A stretch of DNA of 64,000 nucleotides from Nereocystis luetkeana (lineage: Eukaryota > Sar > Phaeophyceae > Laminariales > Laminariaceae). The notes beneath the pieces are model-generated. The model was given only the letters and a program-made list of their open reading frames with translations, did no database searches and was not told the origin of the DNA. Made by a program: the position numbers and the translations under genes. The DNA is taken from NCBI GenBank assembly GCA_031213475.1, contig JARUPZ010000021.1, positions 7,075,420 to 7,139,419 of the forward strand, given 5' to 3'. Shown piece after piece: positions 10,950 through 23,323 of this stretch (position 1 is its first letter; each line of letters begins with the position of its first letter).

Positions 10950-11640
10950 GCGCTACTGCTGCGAGCAGGTGTGGCAAACGCCCCGTATGACCGTTACCCT
11001 CACTTTGGGTTGTCTTTGCTGACCACGTGCCCATGCTGCAACGCTGTGGGGCGAAAAAACAACCTACCTCTCGACCCAACCACCCATACTTTCTTTTCTA
11101 CTATGATGTCGCATTTTTGGTATCTCGCCATGCAGACGAGAGTGTAATATCCATTTTCTTTTGAACGTATCCGCCCATTCCGATGCTTAGTGCTGTACTC
11201 GTGGTACGACCGCTGTCACGCCAGCGGGGCCGGTGTACGTATGTAACCACACCACCCACGGGTTGTGTTTGCTGACCACCGGTCCATGCTGCAGCGCCAA
11301 TCAGCGAAAACAACCCCTCCTATCCTCCGGAACCACCCACACTCCGGGCATGTTTTCTTTTGAGCTAATCCGCACTCTCACCCCCCGACGTCCTGATGGT
11401 TACTGCTGTACTAGTGGTACGACATCGCCCCGCCAGCATGGCCGGCATACGGTTATACCCATACCACCGACATTCCGTGCTTACTCATGATTTGGGTTGT
11501 CTCTGCAGACCACAAGCCCAGTTTGCGAAACACAAACACACATATTCATCTAAACCGCTCATCAAGCCCTCAGTCCGCTCACTACTCTGCGCTCCTTTAC
11601 TAGTGATACGACCGCTGCTACGCCACGTTTCGATGTTTCC
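10950..11640. repeat. Three-unit tandem repeat of about 230-255 bp
   Basis: The word GGGTTGTNTNTGCNGACCAC followed by GTCCATGCTGC or CCCA occurs near 11007, 11260 and 11493. Each is followed by CCACCCA and a GTGGTACGACC-type block. The array is copied at about 54831-55521. Confidence 0.7.
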
Positions 11641-11649
11641 TGCTGTACT

Positions 11650-11755
11650 ACTACGGGGGAAATGAGTAAATGAGACCAAATATTGTTACAAAAATATGGG
11701 AAATATGTAGGTTTTTGCGAAGATGTAGATCCTATTTACTATGATCTCCCGCAAT
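11650..11755. mobile_element. Old MITE, TACGGGGG family (intact in copy 1)
   Basis: The left end ACGGGGGAAATGAGTAAATGAGAC and the inverted right end GCGGGAGATCATAGTAAATAGGATC are diverged terminal inverted repeats. It belongs with the younger element at 55629-55732 and the copy at 32159-32272. In copy 2 this old element is interrupted by the younger one. Confidence 0.55.
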
Positions 11756-13131
11756 AAATAGTGGTGTTCGTATGAGTTTCTATTTTCAAGCCCTCGTATG
11801 ATTCTGATGGCTTCCGTTGGCTGACCGCCTCCTGGCTATTTTTTTTCGATATTATTGCGGGTCTTGCAGGAGTCGTCGCAAACCGGGATCCTGGTATTTT
11901 ATCGTCAAGGCATCTCCTGTCTTGGCGTGTGCCCATCTTTTGGGCTTGGCTGACGGGAGTACTTTTACTGTGATTGGAGGCTTGCCGGTGTCCTACCAGC
12001 ACGGACACCACCACCCGTTCTTGTGCTACAGTTGAGACCGCTCAGCTGCATTTGACCTGTCGGGTCAGGGTGAAACAGAGCTCTGCTTTTTCAAATATTG
12101 TATCGATGAGCAGAGGGCGGGCGTCGTCCGCTCCGGGGTTCTGTCCTTACAACCGAACCCACCCGCGTGCCGGAGCGCAATTGCGAGCTTTGGTTTGCTA
12201 AACTGGGCATACCGCATGGTAGGGTCTCACGCTGGCGCGGGCGTTGGTTCGCCAAGCAAACAACAAACAACACGGCGGGGTTGCCCGCAAGAGCAGGTTC
12301 ACCCGCGAGAGGGGTTCCGGCCGAAAACGCGGTTTCCACCGCGAGCACGACTTCGGCTTCGGTCAAGAGCATAAAGGCGACGACTTCATCGGCTGGCGCG
12401 ACTGACGATCGAGGGCGCGAACACGGCTGCAACCCCGACCGCTAGGGGCCCTTCTGTCCGGAGGGGTACGGGAAAACGGCCCAGCGTAGTTTAGAGGCAG
12501 CGCATTTCTAATCGGATTCGTTTCGCCCAATCTTCCTCTCAGTATCGGCATTGGGGTTGGTGTAGCAAATAACGTGCCACAGTATCTTTGGTTGGGTTGG
12601 ATTGCGTTGCGTTGCATTAGGGTCCCTGGTGCCCGGGGGGTTGGAGTAAACGGCCCCGCTTAGGTTTGATGCAGCGCTTTTCTAGTCTTGTGGCAGAGTA
12701 TCATGTGCTTGAATCTTCCTGTACCGTGCCACAGCAGATTTCGATCGACTCGTGATGCTTCTTTCCTTGTGTTAGGCTGCTTTATGTAAACTATTATTTG
12801 GAGTATTTATGCAGAAGTACTGCCGACCGTCGTGTCCTTGTTCGACGACTCTATCTACTCTCCGTTCTGCTGTATCATGTAACAGGTTTAATCAAAATAC
12901 ACTAATAGCACAATACTACCAGGTATATTGTAACACCTAGGGGACAGCAGGGCGACGATTACCCTGCTCTACCGTGCTATACCATACGCGCACGCACGAG
13001 CATTGGGAAGTATTTTACCGAGCACAGCAGTTGTGCCGGACGCAGTGGGGGTCACATACCTAGTTCCTGCTGTACAGTTTGGCCATGTATGTCCTTTTGT
13101 CCTGGACATGGAAGTTACTACAGTAATACAG
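11756..13131. other. No recognised gene
   Basis: GC-rich frames at 12091-12445 are open on both strands without motifs. Repeated GGTTGG and GCGTT words occur near 12590-12615. Nothing else identified. Confidence 0.3.
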
Positions 13132-13360
<229 letters not shown>

Positions 13361-14760
13361 GTTGCGAATCTCAGGTCGCCCACTCTACCGTCAGTTGGCT
13401 ATCGTCGTCGTTGGTTGTTAAGTTGTTGTGAGGTAGAGTTGGACCCCGTCAGACAGAGAATCGGGTACCTGGTGGCGGGTACCCGGAACCATCTGAACCG
13501 GAATCGTTTCTGTCCAACTCACAGAATCGCGGGTGAACTGTACACCGGGTACCCGGGTGCCCGTCAATCGCTTCATACAGAGCCCCCAAGACTAGGGTAA
13601 ACGTTGATTTATCCGTACACTCGTACAGCGGCTGTGCCCCTAGACTCTTGCGTCTCGCCCCTGCAGACTACATACAATACTCCTACCTGTCTTCGCACAA
13701 CACGCTACACACACACGACAACCCTTCGATCACCGTAAGCGGCCCTTCTCTATTACCAGGTATGCACCAAGAGCTTGACCAATCGCAAGAAGTCCAAATA
13801 GTTTGATGCTTGTTGCTGTGTTCGCAGAGAGACTGGAGGTGTGATTGCGGCAATGAGAGACCGAAAAACCATGGTTTCCAATTTATTGGATGCTTGATGA
13901 GATCATTGGACGGACATCGGTCTGGGGTCTCACATAATATAAATATACCTGGTATATATTTCTTATATGTTATATAGTAATGAATGTGTTTTTTTTTGTT
14001 GCGGCAGTATGCGTGGGGGTTTCCCTAGCATTTCTTACTGCCTTCTTCGTTGTGTCTGGGTGTGTGGGTTTTTGTCGCAAAAAGTTGTTCGACCCATCCA
14101 ACTATATTCGAAGGATCTTCCTGATGACTTGAGGAGCGCAAGAAGAGTAGAAGGAAAATTTCATGCCATGATTTTATTTCAACGCCCTATTCCCCACTTG
14201 TCTACTCGATCCCACAGAGAATGACCATATACTACTCGCCTTCAGCCATTTTGACATGATTCATCGAGAGCGGCGAAATTAAAGGTCATGCTTTCCTACC
14301 GTTTGCCTTAACACGCCGCCACTCAAAAACCACAACGGCATCAAGTAGCGCATGGTAACCCGGATACCCGGGTACCCGGATACCCGTGTCCACCTTACCC
14401 GGCGCCGCTCAAACGCTAAAAGGGGAGCAAATAGTGTATGGTAACTCGGGTACCCCGGTACCCGTGTCTGCCGGGGCCCGTGTACCCGGTTCCGGTTCCG
14501 CCTCAACCGCTCCCCACCCGATCGGGTACCCTGCCCCAAATTTTGAGGCCGGGGTGAAACCCTATTATTTGGTTAAGGGGCCTCTCATCCCTCTACACCG
14601 TGACCCTGGAAAATCATCCACACATATTTTTATACGACCCATTCGGTAAAAAATAAGACCCACCACATATTCCTGTGGGAAATATTGCAACTCCATACGT
14701 CACACCAATCAGCCATTCAAAATGCATCAGGCATTTGCGACAATGCATTATGAGCAACTG
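13361..14760. other. No gene; clusters of the palindrome GGGTACCC
   Basis: GGGTACCCG and near variants cluster at 13460-13560 and 14350-14530. Short frames only. Counterpart in copy 2 at about 57199-58602. Confidence 0.4.
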
Positions 14761-14763
14761 CGA

Positions 14764-14990
14764 TGTATTACAGGAAGGTCCTCGAAGCAGCCGAACGGTC
14801 CATGGTTGAGTGGTTCATGGGTGATGCGAGCCCGAGTAGGCAGCGCCATGCACCCGCCGTTGGTGGTGCCCTAGACAATGGGAAGGGGGGACGTAGCAGT
14901 CAGTCGTAAGGAAACCACGGTTGACGAAAACCGGGACGAGGCAGCCGACAGGGTGGCAATGTACCAGGCCGACTACCGCAGTAGTAGGTG
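14764..14990 (+). mobile_element. LINE remnant (C-terminal coding end)
   Basis: GAAGCAGCCGAACGGTCCATG and the following sequence match the LINE segment at 38607-38851, which encodes EAAERFMVRWHEAEAE, including the terminal ACAGGGTGGCAATG/CCGACTA block. It is frameshifted and truncated. The T-rich, weakly similar sequence to about 15310 may be its 3' UTR. Copied at 58606-58832. Confidence 0.7.
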
Positions 14991-15407
14991 AAACACGTCT
15001 CTAGGCTAATCGTACCGCAAAACCTCTGCGGCTGCTTCGAATGTGACGCCGTTGTATTTCAGTTTTCCGTGCATTCTTCCCCGTCATGCTTTTGCGTGTG
15101 GTACGAAAAAAACCCCACATGGCTCGGTGGGTGGCAAGCCTGTTTTTTCGCTGCTTGCCTGCTTGATGGTTCTTCGTTTGTTTCTGTTTGCTTTTATTTC
15201 CTTACCTTGTTTTATTGCCCATCGCAGCTCCCCGAGGGGGGCACTTGAGCGATTCTGTAGCACAGCCCTCGTATTCGTTGTTCTATTTTGTTTACAGCAG
15301 TAGTTGGAGTCACTCATTGCCTTTGCTTCCGTTCCGTTCGTATTCTCCGTTACTACTGCTGTAGTTTATTCCATTTGTTTTACGTAGTAGTTACGTGATA
15401 CCTGGTA

Positions 15408-15408
<1 letters not shown>

Positions 15409-15460
<52 letters not shown>
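15409..15460. repeat. TA microsatellite, about 25 units
   Basis: Pure TA tract following ACCTGGTAG. In copy 2 this is the insertion site of a LINE, at 59250-60120. Confidence 0.98.
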
Positions 15461-15463
<3 letters not shown>

Positions 15464-15500
15464 TTTATTACCAGGTATGATCCAGGCAGAACATTTTTTT

Positions 15501-15570
15501 CTGTAGTATTCTGTCTCTCTACCGTGGATCATTTAATGTAAGTATTGGATTAGATGAGGCCTCCTGCGCC
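15501..15570 (-). repeat. Split direct repeat B2 (element 2)
   Basis: Begins CTGTAGTATTCTGTCTCTCT and ends GGCCTCCTGCGCC on the plus strand. Three mismatches to B1 at 15866-15935. Copied at 60162-60231. Confidence 0.85.
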
Positions 15571-15742
15571 GGGCAGGAGGTCCCGTCCGGTATTTCCCCC
15601 CGCGCTGAGTAAAGTGGCGAATCACAAACTCTGCGCGGGGTTAGTACCTGTAAATGATCTCGGTATACAAGCCCAAGAATACTCACCCTACTGCCGGGTG
15701 GGTGGGATGGTCTCAACAAATGGCGCGACCAACTCTACTCCC

Positions 15743-15865
15743 GAGGTTTCGGGAGCGAAAGGAAGACGTGACCTCGATTCCGTACAAATTCCGAGACACT
15801 TCGATATAATCAATGGTTCCATTATTTGTGCCAAACTTGAATCCATGGATTGGATCGCCATTTTA
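15743..15865 (-). repeat. Split direct repeat A2 (element 2)
   Basis: Starts GAGGTTTCGGGAGC on the plus strand and matches A1 at 23324-23446. It directly abuts B1. Copied at 60404-60526. Confidence 0.85.
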
Positions 15866-15935
15866 CTGTAGTATTCTGTCTCTCTACCGTGGATCCTTTA
15901 ATGTAAGTATTGGATTGGATCAGGCCTCCTGCGCC
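15866..15935 (-). repeat. Split direct repeat B1 (element 2)
   Basis: Second copy of the 70-bp B sequence, placed between the YR gene's 3' end and A2. Copied at 60527-60596. Confidence 0.85.
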
Positions 15936-16032
15936 AGCCTGTGGTCCCGCCCATACTTCGTTACGTCTCCTTTCAGATTGCCTTCGTAGTTGACCGCTGG
16001 TCCTGGGCAGAATAGTCTCACCCAAACTTTTA

Positions 16033-17277
16033 TCACCTGAACTCAGTCCTTACCCGCACACGCCGCAAAGTCCTTTCTGAACTCCGGCGACAACGGTAGC
16101 TCGCTAGCTTCGCGTAGCTCTGGCCACGTTTATTCTTGCTACCGCGTACTTGTCCACTCGAGGTAGCCCCAATGCAGTACTTACTGCAACTGACTCTGTT
16201 TTCCAGCCACCAATTTTCATGATCTCGTCCACAGCCGTCCCGGCCAGGGATTTGCTGAGCGAGCCTCCCACTCGAAAGGAGTGCATCGTGAAGTGGTTCG
16301 GCAGATCTGCCATTCGCAGATAGCTTTGCAGGTTCGCCGTCATACGGGCCGCGGAGAGAGAGAGATGCCCCCGGCCACCTTCTGTCGTAGCAACGAGGAA
16401 GAGGTGCCCAGTGCTTAAGTCCCACCCAATCCGCCGTGCGACCGAGATGTACGCCGCGTGACCGCCCAAAAGGCGCAAATCGCCGAGCAGTCCCGGGCCG
16501 CTAACACCATCATAGAGGCCCGCAACGTCTTGACAAAATCTGATAGTTAAGGATCAAACCGTTCGACGCTGGGAGCCTCAAGATGTGCGAATCCATGGTA
16601 AAGAAAAGATTGTAACCCGTACGCATCGAACAGAGGGCCAAGGAATACAAGGCGATATCTCGGGTCAGCAAAATACGCTCTGCCAGAGAGCTGGCCACCT
16701 GAGCGCGCAACCTCATGTCGCTTAGCAGATCTATGAGTGTGTGTTCCAGCATCGGCGCCGCCTGATTGACCTGAATCCCGACCTGCTTCTGTTCCTCACG
16801 TACGAAGGTTAGGTACGAATCTACCAACGGGCTCGAGCACGGACTTCCTACCCGGCGTACGGGGTCCCATTCCTCTCCTTGCCCGCTTTCTTTCGTCGGC
16901 ATTTTCAGCTTCGACCCTAAATATTTTCGAATAGACTCGGCCGCATACCGTTTAGCACACGATGACCCCGTCAGGCACGTATCATCGCCCGCGTGGCCCA
17001 GACTGGGGCAAGACGCTTTATGCACCATCTTGGTGCCTTTCTCTTGCGTGCCGAGGAAGCAGAGGAAATTAAAGACATCGTATGGGGTAGCAGTTTGCCA
17101 ACCACGAGACCCCGCCGAAACAACGAGCACAAACGCGTCAAGCTCGTCGGCCACCCTGATTTTTCGGACTTGCCCGGGGCGCCCCTCCATCGCCGCCAGT
17201 ACTTGGCGTTGACGTGGTTGCGTCTTATCAACATCCACCTCCACAGGCACCCGCGCCGGATACCGCGGGGCCGGCAA
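16033..17277 (-). pseudogene. Tyrosine recombinase of a DIRS-order element, frameshifted
   Basis: Minus-strand frame 17277-16510 encodes an N-terminal core-binding region (TPYDVFNFLCFLGTQEKG, CPSLGHAG) and the first catalytic box with Arg in LCSMRTGYNL. A shift near 16550 moves the reading to the frame of 16478-16104, with HFTMHSFRVGG (His-x-x-Arg box) and IMKIGGW. A second shift near 16190 moves to the frame holding SKYCIGATSSG, which supplies the likely nucleophilic Tyr. Known family members join DNA ends by a 3'-phosphotyrosine intermediate and integrate circular cDNA. With two frameshifts this copy cannot make the full protein. It has no clear ATG start; the long frame begins at a TTG. 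The same lesions occur in copy 2. Confidence 0.82.
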
Positions 17278-17529
17278 TGATCGAACCGGGTGAGCGCCGC
17301 ATCTCCTAGTAGAAATTTATGTGTGCAACGTTTTCTTCCTGACACGTAGAGCAAATCGCAAACCGAACCAAGTCACTGGTCGTTGCCTCCCCACTGAGAG
17401 GTGACCCACCCTCGAGAGGCTCCCGCCAGTCAGTGCCGTTCTGCTTGGAAGAGAACACCAAATAAATGGGGACTTTAAGCCTCCAAGAGCGGTTGAAGAC
17501 GCCCGCAACAGCGAAATATATGCGCGCCA

Positions 17530-17936
17530 CTATGTGATGGCTGCCCGTCCCTGCGCGATAGTAGCCGAAACGTGGGCACCCGTTACCCTTTGGTACGGAG
17601 GTCTAAAGCCGAGGGCTCGTACCTCGTCATCCACAAACCTGGTGAACCTTGACGGGATACGGTTGTGGAATACCGCTCCGGGAAATCGGGCGACGTCATA
17701 CGGGCCGGCGCTCGACGGACCCCGGTATTCCCTTAGGGGAAGGTCGTCAAGATCCCCTGCATCAACACCAATGTGTCTCGAAGCGGGTGTTCTTTAAGGA
17801 TGATGTCGTGCCAGAAGCCTACATGCCGGCGCACGAACCCCGGCACGAATTGGTTCCCACCCCCCCCCGCATTCCATATCGGAGCATCCCACGGAAATAC
17901 GCCGTAGGAGACCCTACAAGGGGTCACGAGTGACAT
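17530..17936 (-). pseudogene. Fragment resembling the region upstream of a DIRS-type reverse transcriptase
   Basis: Minus-strand frame 17936-17757 encodes FVPGFVRRHVGFWHD and LKEHPLRD. A one-base shift near 17755 continues as DDLPLREYRGPSS, then ARFPGAVFHNRIP and FVDDEV, to a stop at 17530-17532. This resembles the leader of RT in algal DIRS-like elements, by recall of the family, not by a search. The catalytic RT core (YxDD) is absent. It sits upstream of the YR, where RT belongs, so an internal deletion is likely. Confidence 0.4.
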
Positions 17937-18093
17937 CCGCCACGGACGTCCACCCTTCCCAGGCCTGCGTGGCGTCGATCAAGTCGTCGGAGCCAACCGT
18001 CGGCGACCATCTACAGCGTACCGTGGGGGAAATGAGGTGAAGATACTCATATAAGATATCTATAACCTATATATATATACAGGGTATCAAATA

Positions 18094-18371
18094 GCGCGAA
18101 AGGAAACCTCGCGAAACGCGCGTTTATCCTTAATTGAGGTAATTAATCGGATCAACCAGGGGCATAGCTCTGCCCCCCTGGTACGGAGTAAGTAAATCTT
18201 TGCCAGCAAGCGTCGTATACGGAATGCTGTATCACACCATAAGCAGCCCCGCGAAGACACGCGTGACAACCTTGGTGAGGTAATCGATTCAAACGAGGGA
18301 CATGATTCTGCCCCCCTTGGTACAAAGTAAGTAAATCTTTGTAAGCAAGCGTCGAAGCGAAGCTGTGTATC
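18094..18371. repeat. Two-unit tandem repeat, 139 bp period
   Basis: GTAAGTAAATCTTTG recurs at 18188 and 18327, each preceded by CTGCCCCCCTGGTAC or CTGCCCCCCTTGGTAC and followed by GCAAGCGTCG. Copied at about 62755-63032. Confidence 0.8.
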
Positions 18372-19130
18372 TAGGCAGGTCGTCGAGAAAACATGACGAT
18401 TGCACAGACACCGGCAACGCAACTCCGTGCGTATCTACATGTATGTTAATACGGTAACAGAAAGTGAGGATAACGAGTTGCGTTGGTGTCTGAAAACAAT
18501 CGAAAAAAAACAAAACAAAAACATATACCTGGTATATATAAAACTATATACATATACCAGGCAAGCAAACAAAACCTGTGGCGTTGGAGTATCGAAAGCG
18601 CATGTGAGACCCCCAAAGGGGCGCCGTCCCACGTGAGGGCAAATATCATCATATTAGCTTGAGTCAAGCGGGTCCCCCGCCAGCTCACGGAGTGTCCATG
18701 GCCAAGCTAACGGTCGCCTCTTTCTAACGTACGAGCGCCGCCCTCGATCCCTTAGAATTCTGAATCGAATGGAACAAACGCCAGGCATAAACGATTGTCG
18801 GCGAGACCAAACAGTCACCCTCGCCTAAGTCCCCGGATGAGCCAAGCAAACTAATGGTCATACCATGGAGCCTCTGCAGCCAACCGCTGTCGCAAACCGA
18901 CTAAGTGGTATGCGCTGGCAGCCACCAAAAACTATTTTCATGGGTCGAAGAGAACTGAACGCCAGAAACGGCATTTTATACGCGCGGAGACGGACGTCCC
19001 AACCCCTAACTACATCAGCCGTTTCGCCACCGTGCCAATTAAGAGACCGGCCCTAGATCGCCAGTCAATAGTAGCATGATATGCGCGGCTCAGACACAAA
19101 ATGAAGGGTTATACCGTAGAATCGGCACGT
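18372..19130. other. No recognised gene
   Basis: Includes an imperfect hairpin near 18526-18562 built from CCTGGTATATATA and TATATACATATACCAGG. Short frames only. Copied in 63033-63791. Confidence 0.35.
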
Positions 19131-19144
19131 ATACGAGGATTATA

Positions 19145-22100
19145 AGGAGAATACAGCAGTATCAAGAGGGAGGGAGGGGGCACAACAGTTGCAGACCCCG
19201 GAGGACCATACCCTCCCCTCCCCCATCAAAACGAGAGAATACAGCAGTATCAAGACGAAGGGAGGTGGCACAACGGTAACAGACCCCGTAGGACCATACC
19301 CTCCCCTCCAGCGTCCAAACGAGAGAAAACAGCGGTATCCAGAGGAAGGCAGGGGGGCTACAGTACTAGACCCCGTAGGACCATACCCTCCACTCCGCCG
19401 TCAGCACGAGAGAATACAGCAGTATCAAGAGGGAGGGAGGGGGCACGACAGGACCAGTTCACTCCGCCGTCAACACGAGAAAATACAGCAGTATCAAGAG
19501 GGAGGGAGGGGGCACCACAGTGCCAGACACATAGGACCATACCGTCCACTCCACCGTCAAAACTATAGAATACAGCACTATCAAGCGGGACTGAGGGAGC
19601 ACCACGGTCCCTCCCCTCCACCATCAAAACGAGCAAATACGGCAGTATCGAGGGGAGGGAAGGGGCACAACAGTAACAGGTCCCGTAGGACGGTACCCCC
19701 CGTTCCACCGTCAAGCGAGAGAATACGGTAGTATCGAGGGGAGTGAGGGGGCACCACGGTGCCCAACCCTGTAGGACCATGCCCCCCCCTCCCCCGTCAA
19801 AACGAGGGAATACAGCAGTATCAAGGGAGAAGGAGGGGGCACAACAGTACCAGATCCCGTAGGATCATACCCTCCCCTCAACTGTCAAGACGAAAGAACG
19901 CAGCAGTATCAAGAGGGAGGGAGGGGGCACAACAGTACCAGACCCCGTAGGACCCTACCCTCCTCTCCACCGTCATATCGAGAGAGTACAGCAGTATCAA
20001 GAGGAAGGGAGGGAGGGGCACAACTGTACCAGACCCTGTAGGACGATACAATCCCCTCCAGCGTCAAAACGCGAAATAAAGCCGTAGCACGAGGAAGGGA
20101 GGGGGCACAACAGTACCAGACTCCGTAGTACCATACCCCCCCCTCCACCGTCAAACGAGAGAATACAGCAGTATCAAGAGGTAGGAAGGGGGCACAACAC
20201 TACCAGACCCCGTAGGCCCATACCCTCCACTCCGCCGTCAACACGAGAGAATATAGCAGTATCAAGAGGGAGGGAGGAGGCACAACAGGACCAGTCCACT
20301 CCATCGTCAACACTTGAAAACACAGGAGTATCACGAGAGGGGGAGGGGTGCCACAGTACCAGACCTCGAAGGACCATACCCTCCACTACATCGTCGAAAC
20401 TATTCGTAGAATACAGTAGTATCGAGCGGGAGTGAGGGGGCACAACAGTACCAGACCCCGTAGGACCATGCCTTCCCCTCCACCGTCAAACGAGAATATA
20501 CAGCAGTATCAAGAGAGAGGGATGGGGCACAACATTACCGGACCCCGTAAGCCAAGACCGCAATGACGCCTGGGTCATGTACCACCGGAACACCGCCGAA
20601 GCATGACACACGCGGCTCAGACACAAGCAAAGGGGTAACCGGTAGTGTACACACATGTACGAGGACCCAAAGAAGAATAAGCAGGATCGAGCGAGAGGGG
20701 GGGGGCACCACAGTACCAGACCGCGAAGGATCATACCCTCCCCTCCCTCGCCAAAAATAGAGAATAGAGCAGTACCACAGTACCAGACCCCGTAGGATCC
20801 TACCCTCCCCTCATTTGTGAAACAGAGAGATTGCCGCAGTATCAAACGGGAGGAAGGGGGCACAACAGTACCAGACCCCGTAGGACCATACCCTCCAATT
20901 TAACGTCAACACGGGAGAACACTCCAGTCTAAAAGGGAGGGAGGGAGGAAGCACGACAGTCCCAGACCCCGTAGGACCATACCCCATACTCCCCCGTCAA
21001 AGCGGGAGAAAACAGCAGTATCGAGAGGGAGGAAGGGGGCACAACAGTACCAGACCCCGTAGGATCATACCCTCTATTCCTTCGTTAAAGCGGGAGTAAA
21101 CAGCAGCATCAAGTGGGTGGGAGGGGGCACGACAGTGCCAGACCCCGTAGGACCATACTCTCCACTTTAACGTCCAAACGGGAGAATGCTGCAGTTTAAA
21201 GAGAGAGGGAGGGGGCACAATAGTACCAGACCCCGTAGGATCTTACCCTCTACTCCCTCGTCAAAGCGAGAAGAAACAGCAGCATCCAGTGGGCGGGCGA
21301 GAGCACAACAGTACCAGACCCCGTAGGCCAATACCCTCCACTTTAACGTCAAAACGGGAGAATACTGCAGTACCAGGGTATTAGGAGAGAGGGAGGGGGC
21401 ACAACAACACCAGACCCCGTAGAATCATACCCTCTACTCCCTCGTCAAAGCGAGAGAAAACAGCAGCATCAAGTGGGCGGGAGGGGGCACAACAGTACCA
21501 GACCCCGTAGGATCATACCCTCCACTTGAGCGTTTATTGGGGGAATGCTGCAGTATTAAGAGAGAGGGAGGGGGCACAACAATATCAGACCCCGTAGGAT
21601 CATACCCTCTACTCCCTTGTCCAAGCGGGGGAAAACAGCAGCATCACGTGGGCGGGAGGGGGCACAACAGTACCAGACCCCGTAGGACCATAACCTTCTC
21701 TTTAACGTCGAAACGGGGGAATGCTGCAGTATCCAGAGAGAGGGAGGGTGCACAACAGTACCAGACCCTGTAGGGCCATGCCCTCTATTCCCTCCTCAGA
21801 GCGGGAGAAAACAGCAGTATCGAGATGGAGGGAGGGTGCACAACAGTAGGTTCAGCAGTACAGCAGTGGGGGGGCACAACAGTACCAGGCCTCGTCAGAC
21901 CCTACCCTCTACTTCCTCGTCAAGCGGGAGAAAACATCGGTATCCAGAGGGGGGGAGGGGGCACAACAGTACCCGACCCAGGGTCACACCCTCCTCGCCA
22001 CCGTCCAACGAGAGAATACAGCAGCACAAAGAGCAAACAGCAGTATCAACAAAGAACATACAGCGGCATCGAGGGGGGGGGGGGGGGGGGGGGCAGAACA

Positions 22101-22570
22101 GGGCCCTCCCCCCCCCTCCCCGTCCAAGCCAAATCGCGGCCTCGTACTGTAGTCAGTACGAGCGGGAAAATGCAAACGTATCCTGTACTCAGTACGAGCG
22201 GGAGAGTGCAGCAGAGTATCGAGGGAGACCCTTCGCTCGACCGTCCAACGAGAGAATACAGCAGTACCACGAGAGAATACAGCTGCAACGAGAGGGGGTG
22301 AGGGGCACAACAATACCCGACTAGGGTACCACCCTCCTCGTCACCGTCAAACGAGATAATACAGCAGCACAAAGAGCATACAGCAGTATCGAGGGGGCGT
22401 CGAAACCAAATCGTGGCTTCGTGATGTATTCAGGGCAAGCGGGAAAATGCAGAGGTATCCTGTACCCAGTACTAGCGGGAGAGTGCAGCAGTATCGAGGG
22501 AGACCCTTCGCTCCACCGTCCAGCGAGAGAATAGCAGTACAACGAGAGTAGACGGCCGTAACGAGAGGGA
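19145..22570. repeat. Large G-rich/C-rich minisatellite, unit about 80-95 bp
   Basis: Each unit carries GAGAATACAGCAGTATCAAG, GGGAGGGAGGGGGCACAACA, CAGACCCCGTAGGA and CATACCCTCCCCTCC. About 35-40 units are present, more degenerate after 21800 with insertions such as a run of about 22 G near 22075. Some units carry TTTAACGTC variants that form higher-order blocks (20880-21760). Long frames inside are artefacts. Confidence 0.95.
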
Positions 22571-23323
22571 GCAAGGGGCACAAGCACGCACCCTCCGCAT
22601 ACGCACGTCAAATGGCAGTGAGAGGGCCTAGCGGGATCGTAGCAAAATACGCTCTACCCCCCACCATCTTCGATACCAATCTGTGTCCCCACGTACTCCA
22701 ATTTCCGATACCAATTTGTCTTTGTCGCCCTGCAGCCGTTTATTGTTGTTGATCTACGGCCAGCGGGGACAGCGGCGCCAGACCAACACAACCTCGTGTA
22801 CTCGAGAAAGCGGCAAACACACTCGCACCTCTGGAAGGTGCGTGGTTGTAGTGAGTCCGATCAGATCCTGATAATCTTTACTCCTTACTTCCATGGTCAG
22901 CGGCCGGACCTGCGGGGCCCAACTTGGACGAGCTCCCCTCCCAAGCTCGCTCCAGCTGAGGCATTCTCACCAGCGTTTGGCCCACCGGCGATCTCGACCG
23001 TCTCGGTTTCAGCCGCCGGTCCCTACGTTCCCGTAGCACCTGCCCCGTAGCCTAGCTGACGCGCAGCGCCTCCCCAAGCGCACCCACCTCGGATGCTCCG
23101 AGGAGAAGAACACATTGCTCCGACTCCAGGAGGATGGCATGGAACCGGAGGTCTAGAATGTACCATACCAAAAGCCGCGTTGCTTCAAGCTCGCGGCTCG
23201 GCCGAGAGGCGCCGGCCCGGGGCCGACGCGATAGCGGCAGTCGCGTCCGCTGGAGGGACTGGTGTCGATCGGGTGGTTCTCAGCATATTCTCAAGAATTT
23301 CGCAACCAAATCGTAAAGCTCAC
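22571..23323. other. No recognised gene; would be the 5' internal part of element 2
   Basis: A gag gene is expected here on the minus strand, but only short broken frames are seen. Plus-strand frames at 22796-23050 and 23093-23518 have no motif. Confidence 0.3.

Noticed and set aside
19189-22324. Long frames on both strands across the G-rich array
   Set aside because: Repeat translations without start context or domains.
19145-22570. Possible CRISPR-like array
   Set aside because: Units are long and imperfect throughout, with no spacer/repeat alternation and no cas genes; the genome is eukaryotic.
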